NCBI GenBank assembly: GCA_009774585.1
Contig: VSOA01000030.1
Span: 1 to 20,809 of the forward strand
Length of the DNA: 20,809 bases
Reading direction: 5' to 3'
Source: Lachnospiraceae bacterium
GTDB lineage: Bacteria; Bacillota; Clostridia; Lachnospirales; Lachnospiraceae
Under the pieces are notes generated by a model. It was not told the origin of the DNA. It made no database searches and saw nothing but the letters and a program-made list of their open reading frames with translations. How positions within the stretch are numbered: position 1 is the first letter of the stretch; every line of letters starts with the position of its first letter. Made by a program: the position numbers and the translations under genes. Positions 8,315 through 15,328 of this stretch are shown here, piece by piece.

Positions 8315-9396
8315 ACAATCTCTGCTTCCTTTTGTTCATCATGATTCTCAGTCCCATTGTCCTCCGTGCCAAGCACTTTGAAAATCTCCATAATTACAAT
8401 CAACGCAAACGGTCCCTTGATAATACCGCCGACGCCGAACAGCTTCACGCCCGCATAGACTGACAGCAGCATAAGAATGGGCGCAACTCCGATTCTTTTG
8501 CCAATCAGCTTCGGTTCTAACATTTCTCTGGTCAGAATGCATGCTCCGTACAGAATCAAACATACTATCGTCTGTACATACTGACCGTTCAGCAACTGCC
8601 AGACCGATAAGGGCACCAGTACGATACCCGTTCCGATAAAAGGTAATACATCCAAAACTCCTGCCAGAATACCGAGCAGTATCCCTCCCGGCACTCCCGC
8701 GATACTAAGCGTTACACAGCATAAAATGCTGATAATGCACAAGATGACTCCCTGCGCCTTGATAAACGTTATGATATAAGATAAAACGCCTTCCACGACC
8801 AGCCATACCAACCGCAGTTCCTCCGATTTCTTTAATCCTTCAACAATGCCTGCATACTCTTTTTCCAATAAGAAAGCCGCAATACATGTTATGGCAAGAA
8901 ACCCGAATGCCGCGAAAATTCCTTTGAAGCAGTTATAAGACGACGATAAAATTCTAGGCATCACCTGTACCTGAACATTTTCCATAATAATGGTCATCCG
9001 CTCAATGACAAATTTCTCAATCTGCCGTCCGTTCCATCCAAACTTACCATCCAGCCCGCAGCAGCACCGATGGAAGAAAACTTCAAGCTGCTCCCCTACC
9101 TGCGCGCAAAATGCAGGCAGTCCCTCTAACTGCCTGCCTCCAAATATCATAATGGCCCATAAAACAGCCGCTATAAGAAGTATACACGGTACAATCATCC
9201 CCATTGCCAGAAATTTTTTCTTGACGGGAATTTTTTTCTGTATGCGCACCAGTAGCGGATAACACAGAGTAATCAGTAAAAATGCCAGAATAAACGGAGC
9301 GACCAGCGTAAACAAATATCGGAAGAAAAACCACACTCCGACAAATATAATGCATATTTTAATCAGCTTGTGCGTTTGTGCTGCCTTGGAATCCAT
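8311..9396 (-). CDS. AI-2E family membrane protein (possibly YtvI-like)
   Basis: A 361-residue integral membrane protein of the AI-2E transporter (UPF0118/PerM) family. It has two N-terminal helices, a third near residues 65-85, a soluble middle region (about 90-155) and four or five C-terminal helices. The family core is clear in GVPGGILLGILAGVLDVLPF, EPKLIGKRIGVAPILMLLSV and FGVGGIIKGPFALIV. Family members include small-molecule or ion exporters and the Bacillus sporulation protein YtvI; the GxLDxLPFxGTG wording fits either, so the substrate is not assignable. An unusual HRCCCGLD run with three adjacent cysteines lies in the soluble region. AGGCGGAG precedes the ATG. The gene is separated from the upstream pseudouridine synthase by a terminator, so it probably has its own promoter (see 9519-9548). 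Confidence 0.88.
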   Translation of the reverse strand: MDSKAAQTHKLIKICIIFVGVWFFFRYLFTLVAPFILAFLLITLCYPLLVRIQKKIPVKKKFLAMGMIVPCILLIAAVLWAIMIFGGRQLEGLPAFCAQVGEQLEVFFHRCCCGLDGKFGWNGRQIEKFVIERMTIIMENVQVQVMPRILSSSYNCFKGIFAAFGFLAITCIAAFLLEKEYAGIVEGLKKSEELRLVWLVVEGVLSYIITFIKAQGVILCIISILCCVTLSIAGVPGGILLGILAGVLDVLPFIGTGIVLVPLSVWQLLNGQYVQTIVCLILYGACILTREMLEPKLIGKRIGVAPILMLLSVYAGVKLFGVGGIIKGPFALIVIMEIFKVLGTEDNGTENHDEQKEAEIV

Positions 9397-9424
9397 GGTT
9401 CGTCTCCGCCTTTCTGTGTATCAT

Positions 9425-9459
9425 AAAAAAGAAGCAGAAATTTTATCTTCTCTGCTTCT
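9425..9459 (-). terminator. Rho-independent terminator after the pseudouridine synthase gene
   Basis: On the minus strand GAAGCAGA (9452-9459 side) pairs with TCTGCTTC, loop about 11 nt, followed by TTTTTT. It lies 80 bp past the stop of the RluA-type gene and closes the kinase-regulator-synthase operon. Confidence 0.8.
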
Positions 9460-9518
9460 CAGTATACTTACATAATATTTTCTAAAATTTATCTTTTATA
9501 TTTTATCTTCTATTATCT

Positions 9519-9548
9519 ATTATACAAAATTTATCGTCTACTATACAA
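9519..9548 (-). promoter_or_regulatory. Possible promoter upstream of the AI-2E-family gene
   Basis: TTGTAT (9543-9548, overlapping the pseudouridine synthase stop), an 18-bp spacer and TATAAT (9519-9524) lie on the minus strand. Its transcript would meet the terminator at 9459-9425 before reaching the AI-2E-family gene. The surrounding DNA is very AT-rich with related TATCTTCTATTATC-like stretches, so a chance match is possible. Confidence 0.4.
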
Positions 9549-10380
9549 TTTGCCGCGCAACATACTTTTGGAAAATCTTCCCTTCCGGTTTTATTTCAAA
9601 CTGCATCTTCTTCTCTGTTCGCGGATGTCTGAAAGACAAATGGTACGCGCACAACGCTGCATTTTTTACATGCATCTTCTCAGATATTTTTACTGCATCG
9701 GCATCAGCATATTTATAATCCCCCAAAAGACCCATTCCTGCATGACTCATCTGTACCCGGATCTGGTGATGTCTGCCGGTATGAAGACGGATTCTTGCAA
9801 GACCAATCTGAAGCGGACGTATTACCGCCTCTTTATTTGTTTCCTGTCCCCGCCCAAGTTCTGCATACTCTTCCTCCGTCGCAAAAGCTTCATCAAGAAT
9901 CTCATAATCAAGTACCGCCATCTTAGCGCCCTTCACTTCTGACGGTGTAATGCGGGAAGTATTGGTACGCGCATCTTTCAATAGATAATCCGTAAGTCTC
10001 CCGCTCTTTACAAACCCTTGCCCGCACACAACGGCATAATAATATTTCTCCACGCCATTCTCAGAAATCTGTCTGCTCAGTCCGGCTGCCGCCTGCTTAT
10101 TCTTGGCAAACACCAGAATGCCTTCCACCGGCTGGTCAAGCCGATGCACGACTCCCACATACGGAGTATTTCGGTTTTCTCCGCCCTGGCATCCAGAGCC
10201 GTTGTTTTGTCTTTGGCTGCCGCTCGTTTTATCTTGACCGCCTCCCGCATGCATCAGATAATTCATAATTTCACTTACCATGTCAGCTTGTCCTACTCTG
10301 GCTGTCTGCGTCGCGATACCGGAAGCTTTGCGACAAACAATAATGTCCTCATCTTCGTAAAGAATTCTTTCTTTAATCAT
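9541..10380 (-). CDS. RluA-family pseudouridine synthase
   Basis: A 279-residue enzyme of the RluA family, which isomerises specific uridines in rRNA or tRNA. The catalytic motif VVHRLDQPVEGILVFAKN places the essential aspartate at residue 82. RIRLHTGRHHQIRVQMSHAG and LLGDYKY are the usual C-terminal substrate-pocket motifs. There is no N-terminal S4 RNA-binding domain. The target base cannot be read from the sequence. Between about residues 46 and 72 lies a Gly/Gln/Asn/Ser-rich low-complexity stretch (GGGQDKTSGSQRQNNGSG and following) that breaks the conserved core just before HRLD. The gene begins 14 bp after the response regulator stop, so it is the third gene of a kinase-regulator operon. 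Its ribosome site (AGAAGGCAGAG) is modest. Confidence 0.93.
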   Translation of the reverse strand: MIKERILYEDEDIIVCRKASGIATQTARVGQADMVSEIMNYLMHAGGGQDKTSGSQRQNNGSGCQGGENRNTPYVGVVHRLDQPVEGILVFAKNKQAAAGLSRQISENGVEKYYYAVVCGQGFVKSGRLTDYLLKDARTNTSRITPSEVKGAKMAVLDYEILDEAFATEEEYAELGRGQETNKEAVIRPLQIGLARIRLHTGRHHQIRVQMSHAGMGLLGDYKYADADAVKISEKMHVKNAALCAYHLSFRHPRTEKKMQFEIKPEGKIFQKYVARQIV

Positions 10381-10394
10381 GCTGTCTCTGCCTT

Positions 10395-11084
10395 CTATAT
10401 CTTAAATCGGTATCCTACGCCCCAAATCGTCTCAATGTATTGCGGTTTGGCGGTGTCAAACTCTATCTTCTCACGGATTTTCTTGATATGAACAGTGACG
10501 GTTGCAATGTCTCCGATCGAATCCATATCCCAGATTTCGCGGAATAACTCTTCCTTCGAGTACACATGATTCGGATTCTCCGCAAGGAACGTCAAGAGGT
10601 CAAATTCTTTCGTCGTAAAGACTCGCTCTTCCCCATCCACATAGACCCTTCTCGCCGTCTTATCGATCTTTAATCCTCTGATTTCTATAATATCATTCAT
10701 CTTCTGGTTACTGCCTACCAGCCTGTCATAACGCGCCATATGCGCTTTGACTCGCGCCACCAGTTCGGAAGGACTGAACGGCTTCGTCATATAGTCATCG
10801 GCACCTAACCCGAGTCCTCTAATCTTATCAATATCGTCTTTTTTAGCGGATACCATGATGATCGGAATGTTTTTCTTCTCACGGATTTTCTTACAAACTT
10901 CAAACCCGTCCACACCCGGCAGCATCAAATCCAGAATCACAAGATCAAAATCACCCTCCATGGCAGTCTCTAATCCTTTATCGCCGGTATTCTCAATCGT
11001 TACCTCAAAATCACTCAGTTCCAGATAATCTTTCTCTAAATCAGCAATTGCCTCTTCATCTTCTATTATCAATATTTTGCTCAT
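10395..11084 (-). CDS. OmpR/PhoB-family response regulator
   Basis: A 229-residue transcription factor counted from the ATG at 11084, chosen because GGAAGGGACGT precedes it and the receiver domain begins at once (MSKILIIEDEE). A longer frame starting 14 codons upstream adds only unrelated residues. The receiver domain (1-120) has the acidic pair Glu8/Asp9, phospho-acceptor Asp52 (LDLMLPG), Ser79 and Lys101. A winged-helix Trans_Reg_C domain follows (about 130-229; FTTKEFDLLTFLAENPNHVYSKEEL, ending WGVGYRFKI). It acts with the histidine kinase 67 bp upstream. Regulon unknown. No DNA-binding site could be recognised. Confidence 0.95.
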   Translation of the reverse strand: MSKILIIEDEEAIADLEKDYLELSDFEVTIENTGDKGLETAMEGDFDLVILDLMLPGVDGFEVCKKIREKKNIPIIMVSAKKDDIDKIRGLGLGADDYMTKPFSPSELVARVKAHMARYDRLVGSNQKMNDIIEIRGLKIDKTARRVYVDGEERVFTTKEFDLLTFLAENPNHVYSKEELFREIWDMDSIGDIATVTVHIKKIREKIEFDTAKPQYIETIWGVGYRFKI

Positions 11085-11151
11085 ACGTCCCTTCCTTTCC
11101 CTGCCTCCTACTATTTCATCAGTCAATTTTCCGTCATCGTGACGCCGTCTG

Positions 11152-12630
11152 CTATTCCTCCGGCGGTGCCTGATACTTACGAATTACAAAATGCATACAA
11201 GTTCCCTCGTTCTCCTTGCTTGTCGCCCAGATATATCCGCCATGATCCTCTATGATTTTCTTAACAATAGATAATCCTATTCCGCTGCCGCCCTTGGATG
11301 AATTACGGGAAGCGTCCGTACGGTAGAATCTCTCAAAAATGTTCGGCAGATCCTTCGCTGCAACTCCCATGCCGTTATCTTCAATTTCTACGCGTATCGA
11401 ATCCACCTCGTCCAAAATGCGGATGTCGATCACTCCTTTTTCTTTATTCATATATTTTACGCTGTTACTTATGATATTATTGATTACACGCTTAAGTTGT
11501 TCGGGATCCGCAATAATTTGTGTAGAAGGCTCAATCAGCGCATCATAGTTCAGTTGAATATTCTTAGACTCCAAATCAAGACCGACCTCTTCCACACAGT
11601 CCCCGAAGTAATCACTCACATTAATTCTGCGGAATGTGTAAGGAATCCTGTTATTGTCGATTCCCGAATAGGTGGTCAATTCATTGATCAACCGGTCCAT
11701 ATCATTCGCCTTGTCATAGATGGTCCTGATATACTTGTTCATTTTCTCCGGCGTATCGGCAACCCCGTCCATGATACCCTCGACATATCCTTTAATCGAC
11801 GTGATAGGCGTCTTCAGGTCATGCGAAATGTTACTGACTAACTCTTTATTCTTCTGCTCATGCTCGAACTTTTCATCCAAAGATTCTTTGAGGCGCAGTC
11901 TCATGTCCTCGTAATTACGGTATAATTCTCCGATTTCTCCTTTTTCCTCCGTCGTCAGCATATATTCAAGATTGCCTTCGGCTATATTCTGCATGGCGGT
12001 ATTCAACTGGTTGATTGGTGTAAAGATACCCTTCTGGATTCCCCGCGTCAGTAAAATACTGGTCAGACATAGCACAATGATAAACGCTATAATCATCCGC
12101 TTCAATACGTTCTTGGAGATAAGTGAATGTACACTTGTGACAATAAAGAAACTACCGTCGCTTCCATCCGAAAAAGAAAAGTCTATCTGCTTGACGAGTT
12201 TTTTCATATCATTGTAGTATAAGCCCGTCTCCGAATCCGGCAGTTCATTACCGTATTCCGGAAGCATCATAAATATTTTGGCCGCCGCTTTCCCATTCCC
12301 CGTATAATAGAGATCGGTGTCTTTTCTCACAATAATATAAGAAAATTTTCTGTTCAGTTCCCCACTGATCTCATCCAGATATTCCTTGTCTTCAAGCTTT
12401 GAAGGATTCTGTGTTATCTGTTCCTTGACCTTCTGAATCGCCTCTTCCGTAATATGGCTGTAATTCTCAATCGTGTAAGAAACGGAAAGGCTGTCTTTAT
12501 CTAAAATACCAATTTCGTTCCCTGCATCTTCTACCTGACCTCCTATCACAAGAAATGAAATGCACGTCAATAGAAGCGGTACAAGTACAATCGCCACTGA
12601 TGTGACCAGCAGCCTTGTTCTGAATTTCAC
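11152..12630 (-). CDS. Membrane sensor histidine kinase
   Basis: A 492-residue kinase with a first membrane helix (about 8-30), an extracellular sensor of about 145 residues, a second helix (about 176-196), HAMP (about 197-250), and HisKA with phospho-acceptor His270 in SNISHDLKTPITSIKGYVEG. The HATPase domain shows N-box NNIISNSVKYMN, DNGMGV and GGSGIGLSIVKK. The start codon is GTG with GGGAGAGGAA before it. The partner is the response regulator directly downstream. The sensor region (about 31-175) carries no motif I recognise and its stimulus is unknown. It is divergent from perR with 223 bp between the starts; a possible minus-strand -10 box (TATATT, 12713-12718) lies there. Confidence 0.95.
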   Translation of the reverse strand: MKFRTRLLVTSVAIVLVPLLLTCISFLVIGGQVEDAGNEIGILDKDSLSVSYTIENYSHITEEAIQKVKEQITQNPSKLEDKEYLDEISGELNRKFSYIIVRKDTDLYYTGNGKAAAKIFMMLPEYGNELPDSETGLYYNDMKKLVKQIDFSFSDGSDGSFFIVTSVHSLISKNVLKRMIIAFIIVLCLTSILLTRGIQKGIFTPINQLNTAMQNIAEGNLEYMLTTEEKGEIGELYRNYEDMRLRLKESLDEKFEHEQKNKELVSNISHDLKTPITSIKGYVEGIMDGVADTPEKMNKYIRTIYDKANDMDRLINELTTYSGIDNNRIPYTFRRINVSDYFGDCVEEVGLDLESKNIQLNYDALIEPSTQIIADPEQLKRVINNIISNSVKYMNKEKGVIDIRILDEVDSIRVEIEDNGMGVAAKDLPNIFERFYRTDASRNSSKGGSGIGLSIVKKIIEDHGGYIWATSKENEGTCMHFVIRKYQAPPEE

Positions 12631-12781
12631 CGGTTCCTCTCCCTTCTGTCATTGTTCCGTGTTCCCAAGTTCGCGTAATAAGTTAATAGGCAAATCTGTT
12701 CACTTTTTAAATAATATACCACACTTTTAGGCAATAAAAATAAAACATATCCTATAAACTTATAAAATATTTATTAAAAAG

Positions 12782-12810
12782 TTGACATGCTTCCTATCAT
12801 CTGATATATT
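12782..12810 (+). promoter_or_regulatory. Sigma-A promoter of perR
   Basis: Consensus TTGACA (12782-12787), a 17-bp spacer and TATATT (12805-12810). Transcription should start near 12817, at the left edge of the palindromic operator, so a bound repressor would block initiation. Confidence 0.88.
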
Positions 12811-12817
12811 AATTTTA

Positions 12818-12840
12818 AAAATAGTAATCATTACTATTTT
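12818..12840 (+). promoter_or_regulatory. Perfect 11-1-11 palindrome, PerR/Fur-type operator
   Basis: The arm AAAATAGTAAT, a central C, then the exact reverse complement of the arm. The inner 15 bp (7-1-7, arms TAGTAAT/ATTACTA) has the size and shape of Fur-superfamily boxes such as the Bacillus PerR box. It directly follows the perR -10 box and ends 13 bp before the ATG, so autoregulation is the simplest reading. Confidence 0.82.
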
Positions 12841-12853
12841 AAGGGGAAATATT

Positions 12854-13246
12854 ATGGCTCTTAAATACAGCAGACAAAGAGAACTCATCAAAGATTTTCT
12901 GATGACTCGCAAAGATCATCCCACTGCTGACGTAGTATATATGAATGTACGGAATGAACATCCGAATATCAGTCTTGGTACAGTATACCGCAACTTATCA
13001 TTGCTGGCAGACTTAGGAGAAATTCAACGACTGAGAGTGGGTGACGGCATCGACCATTTTGACGCGGATACTTCTGAACATTATCATTGTATCTGCACTG
13101 AGTGCGGTAAAGTCGTTGACTTGAAAATGAACAACATCGACCACATCACTGAGATTGCCAACGCAGATTTTGATGGGAAAATACAAGGGCATGTAACATA
13201 TTTTCATGGTATATGTGGCGATTGTTACGGCAAAACTTTATCTTAG
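12854..13246 (+). CDS. perR: PerR-type peroxide-sensing Fur-family repressor
   Basis: A 130-residue metalloregulator. The ATG at 12854 is chosen because AAGGGGAAAT precedes it and because the frame upstream runs through the promoter and operator. The winged helix (about 1-75) includes HPTADVVYMNVRNEHPNIS and GTVYRNLSLLADLGEI. By alignment in memory with Bacillus PerR, the regulatory metal ligands are all kept: His22, Asp70, His76, His78 and Asp89. The structural zinc site is CTEC (81-84) and CGDC (121-124). PerR with Fe(II) is inactivated by peroxide oxidation of its histidines, releasing genes for peroxide defence. The downstream rubrerythrin and rubredoxin fit such a regulon. Asp70 favours PerR over Fur or Zur. 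Confidence 0.9.
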   Translation: MALKYSRQRELIKDFLMTRKDHPTADVVYMNVRNEHPNISLGTVYRNLSLLADLGEIQRLRVGDGIDHFDADTSEHYHCICTECGKVVDLKMNNIDHITEIANADFDGKIQGHVTYFHGICGDCYGKTLS

Positions 13247-13262
13247 ATATTTTTCATGCTAT

Positions 13263-13471
13263 AATAGACGCAAGCTCGGCAGCTTGCGTCACAAGAATTA
13301 CTTCGTAATTCTTGCTTCGATGATTTATGTTGTGGCATTTATTGATTATAGCAATAGACGCAAGCTCGGCAGCTTGCGTCACAAGAATTACTTCGTAATT
13401 CTTACTTCGATGATTTATGTTGTGGCATTTATTGATTATAGCAATAGACGCAAGCTCGGCAGCTTGCGTCA
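13263..13471 (+). repeat. 90-bp tandem repeat built of two hairpins (2.3 copies)
   Basis: Copies start at 13263, 13353 and 13443 (the last only 29 bp). The two full copies differ at one base (G13314 versus A13404). Each full unit holds hairpin 1, arms GACGCAAGCT/AGCTTGCGTC with loop CGGC (13267-13290, 13357-13380, 13447-13470), and hairpin 2, arms CAAGAATTAC/GTAATTCTTG with loop TTC (13292-13314, 13382-13404). An unstructured tail of about 40 bp follows. It fills most of the 318-bp gap between perR and the rubrerythrin gene. No T-run follows the hairpins, so they are not ordinary terminators. The period is 30 codons, which keeps both strands open and makes false ORFs. Confidence 0.93.
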
Positions 13472-13490
13472 ACAATACAGAACTTATCAA

Positions 13491-13520
13491 TGGACAATAA
13501 GACATGAATATATTTATATT
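13491..13520 (+). promoter_or_regulatory. Probable promoter of the rubrerythrin-rubredoxin operon
   Basis: TGGACA (13491-13496) and TATATT (13515-13520) with an 18-bp spacer, or TTATAT at 17 bp. The spacer and -10 lie inside a long inverted repeat (13498-13530). The transcript would start near 13527, about 38 nt before the ATG. Confidence 0.6.
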
Positions 13521-13530
13521 CCATGTCTTA
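13498..13530 (+). promoter_or_regulatory. 33-bp inverted repeat over the rubrerythrin promoter
   Basis: TAAGACAT pairs with ATGTCTTA and GAATATA with TATATTC around a TT centre, with one unpaired C (13521 or 13522): a 15-bp dyad. It covers the predicted spacer and -10 box, so it could be an operator. Its sequence is unlike the perR operator. Confidence 0.7.
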
Positions 13531-13564
13531 CAATATAATTTTAAAAGAAAAGGAGAATACAATT

Positions 13565-14104
13565 ATGAAATTTGTATGTCAGGTATGCGGCTATGTTCAC
13601 GAAGGAGATTCCGCACCGGAGAAGTGTCCGGTATGTAACGCACCCGCTGAGAAATTCACAGCACAGGCTGGAGAAAAAGAATGGGCTGCCGAGCACGTTG
13701 TAGGTGTTGCTAAGGGCGTTAGCGAAGATATCATGGCCGACCTTAGAGCAAACTTCAACGGTGAGTGTACGGAAGTAGGTATGTATCTTGCTATGGCAAG
13801 AGTTGCTCACAGAGAAGGTTATCCTGAAATCGGTTTATACTGGGAGAAGGCTGCTTGGGAAGAGGCTGAGCATGCTGCAAAGTTTGCCGAGTTATTAGGC
13901 GAAGTTGTAACCGATTCCACTAAGAAGAATCTGGAAATGAGAGTAGACGCAGAGAACGGCGCTACAGCAGGTAAGTTTGATCTTGCTAAACGTGCGAAAG
14001 CTGCTAACCTTGATGCAATTCATGACACTGTCCATGAAATGGCTCGTGACGAGGCTAGACATGGCAAAGCATTTGAAGGTCTGTTAAAGAGATACTTCGG
14101 ATAG
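13565..14104 (+). CDS. rbr: Reverse rubrerythrin (rubredoxin domain first)
   Basis: A 179-residue protein with a rubredoxin-like iron site at the N-terminus (Cys5, Cys8, Cys21, Cys24: CQVCGY and CPVC), then a ferritin-like diiron four-helix domain (about 45-179). The diiron motifs are GECTEVGMY (67-75), WEEAEHAAKF with His103, and EMARDEARHGKAF with His166. The domain order is the reverse of classical rubrerythrin and matches the peroxide/oxygen reductases of clostridia, which take electrons from NADH via rubredoxin and reduce hydrogen peroxide to water in the cytoplasm. The ATG at 13565 is chosen because AAAAGGAGAA precedes it and CxxCG must lie at the N-terminus. perR upstream and rubredoxin downstream support a peroxide-defence role. 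Confidence 0.95.
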   Translation: MKFVCQVCGYVHEGDSAPEKCPVCNAPAEKFTAQAGEKEWAAEHVVGVAKGVSEDIMADLRANFNGECTEVGMYLAMARVAHREGYPEIGLYWEKAAWEEAEHAAKFAELLGEVVTDSTKKNLEMRVDAENGATAGKFDLAKRAKAANLDAIHDTVHEMARDEARHGKAFEGLLKRYFG

Positions 14105-14158
14105 GAATTTATTCTGAGAAATCTAAATACAATTAAGATAAAAAAGGAGAAGAAACTT

Positions 14159-14332
14159 ATGAAGAAATATTTTTGTAACCCTTGCGGATATACTTATGAC
14201 CCTGAAAAAGGTGACCCGGAACACGGCATTAAGCCCGGAACAGCATTCGAAGATTTACCGGCTGATTGGTGCTGCCCTCTCTGCGGCGTGACCAAAGATA
14301 TGTTCCAGCCTTGTATTGACAATTACAACTAA
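14159..14332 (+). CDS. Rubredoxin
   Basis: A 57-residue protein with the two rubredoxin iron-binding loops, FCNPCGYTYD (Cys6, Cys9) and CPLCGV (Cys39, Cys42), plus the family segment DPEKGDPEHGIKPGTAFEDLP and Trp37. It is a one-electron carrier, here the likely donor to the reverse rubrerythrin 54 bp upstream. The ATG has AAAAGGAGAAG before it. A strong terminator follows 32 bp after the stop, ending the operon. An extra cysteine, Cys52, follows the usual metal site. Length is normal for the family (about 52-60). Confidence 0.95.
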   Translation: MKKYFCNPCGYTYDPEKGDPEHGIKPGTAFEDLPADWCCPLCGVTKDMFQPCIDNYN

Positions 14333-14364
14333 GCCGGGAACTATATTGTATATTCTGAAACTAG

Positions 14365-14395
14365 TAAGGTGGAGCTTTGGCTCCACCTTATTTTC
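14365..14395 (+). terminator. Rho-independent terminator after rubredoxin
   Basis: TAAGGTGGAGC, loop TTTG, GCTCCACCTTA (11 perfect pairs, 14365-14390), then TTTTC. It abuts the stop codon of the convergent nucleotidyltransferase gene (14394-14396). The T-run is on the plus side only. Confidence 0.9.
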
Positions 14396-15254
14396 ATCCC
14401 TTGCGGCAGTCACTGATCTTCTGAAGCATCTCTCCGGCAAACGTTTCTGCGGTTTTTCCTTCCACTGTCATATCCCCGCCCATGGCATAACACTCCAAAG
14501 TATTAGCGATCAACAGATTATCTTCCGTATTCATATGCAGATTTTGCATTGCCCATTTTCCGCCCGTCTCTTTGGAAAGACAAAGTCCCTCCGCCAGATA
14601 AGCCAACACTCTGCACAAATTTAATATCACGTAAACAGGATTCCCAGCAATATCCTCTTTCGCATTTTCCACATCAGCACATATGCTGTCAATATAATCC
14701 TCTCGCGGCACTTCTCCGAACACATCCTTGATCTCTTCCCCATACAACACGATTCCGTAATGATTGATAATAGAAAAATGTGCCGCCAAATCAATATCGC
14801 TGCCTTTCATTTTCAATATATAATCCTCCGGACTCTCTTGAAACCATTGTAAATGTGCCGGCGAAAAATGCAATTCAAACGGCGTCGGATATACAAACGG
14901 ATTGCAGTATTCCCTTTTTACAATACTTAACTCCAATCCCTTAGACGGCGCCTGTTCGTTCAAACGTACCACTTCTTCCATAAACTGTATTTTCTGCACG
15001 TCCAAAATATCTGCTTCCACAACTACAATTAAATCAATATCACTTTTGTGCGGATGAAAACATCTCATCGCCAGAGAACCATGAAGATAAATGCCTGTAA
15101 GGTTTTCACCGATGATCAACCGCGTAAAATCTACAAATTCGTCAAGCAGAGTCTGATATGGCATTTCCATAATTCTTTCTGTAAATTTTCTATTCCGCTC
15201 TTTTGAAAGTGCAGAACTGTCCGTTTCCGTTGCAGTTGTCCCTTGATGCTGCAT
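14394..15254 (-). CDS. AadA-like nucleotidyltransferase
   Basis: A 286-residue protein with an N-terminal nucleotidyltransferase domain carrying the polymerase-beta-type signature YLHGSLAMRCF...SDIDLIVVVE (Gly59, Ser60, Asp72, Asp74). A helical C-terminal domain resembles that of streptomycin/spectinomycin 3''-adenylyltransferases (VILNLCRVLAYLAEGLCLSKETGGKWA, about residues 210-236). Such proteins transfer AMP to a hydroxyl of a small molecule; many chromosomal members have no known substrate, so antibiotic resistance is not claimed. The ATG at 15254 has AGAGGAGACGAC before it. The first 28 residues are polar and outside the domain; internal ATGs at codons 29 and 31 are alternatives. The 74-bp gap upstream is AT-rich with an 8-bp direct repeat (CTATAATA, 15298-15313) but I see no convincing promoter. 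Confidence 0.85.
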   Translation of the reverse strand: MQHQGTTATETDSSALSKERNRKFTERIMEMPYQTLLDEFVDFTRLIIGENLTGIYLHGSLAMRCFHPHKSDIDLIVVVEADILDVQKIQFMEEVVRLNEQAPSKGLELSIVKREYCNPFVYPTPFELHFSPAHLQWFQESPEDYILKMKGSDIDLAAHFSIINHYGIVLYGEEIKDVFGEVPREDYIDSICADVENAKEDIAGNPVYVILNLCRVLAYLAEGLCLSKETGGKWAMQNLHMNTEDNLLIANTLECYAMGGDMTVEGKTAETFAGEMLQKISDCRKG

Positions 15255-15328
15255 GTCGTCTCCTCTGTCGTACCTGTAATCGCTGGTTTATTATATACTA
15301 TAATACTATAATAATACTTATGATACCA

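Noticed and set aside
9550..10491. Plus-strand frames of 130 and 157 codons
   Set aside because: They are antisense to the pseudouridine synthase and response regulator genes, which have clear motifs and ribosome sites.
12854..13246. Fur or Zur rather than PerR
   Set aside because: The Asp at the position of Bacillus PerR Asp85 and the full set of His/Asp ligands, plus the rubrerythrin context, fit PerR better.
13263..13471. CRISPR array
   Set aside because: The period is 90 bp and the whole unit, including the would-be spacer, is identical between copies. No cas genes are present.
13206..13562. Overlapping open frames on both strands (110 and 102 codons) with repeated protein motifs across the perR-rubrerythrin gap
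   Set aside because: They exist only because the 90-bp repeat is a multiple of three without stops. They overlap perR, the rubrerythrin promoter and start, lack ribosome sites and encode no family I know.
14394..15254. Acquired streptomycin/spectinomycin resistance gene
   Set aside because: Only the general nucleotidyltransferase fold and an AadA-like C-terminal domain are seen. No integron, transposon or plasmid signs surround it, and many chromosomal relatives have unknown substrates.
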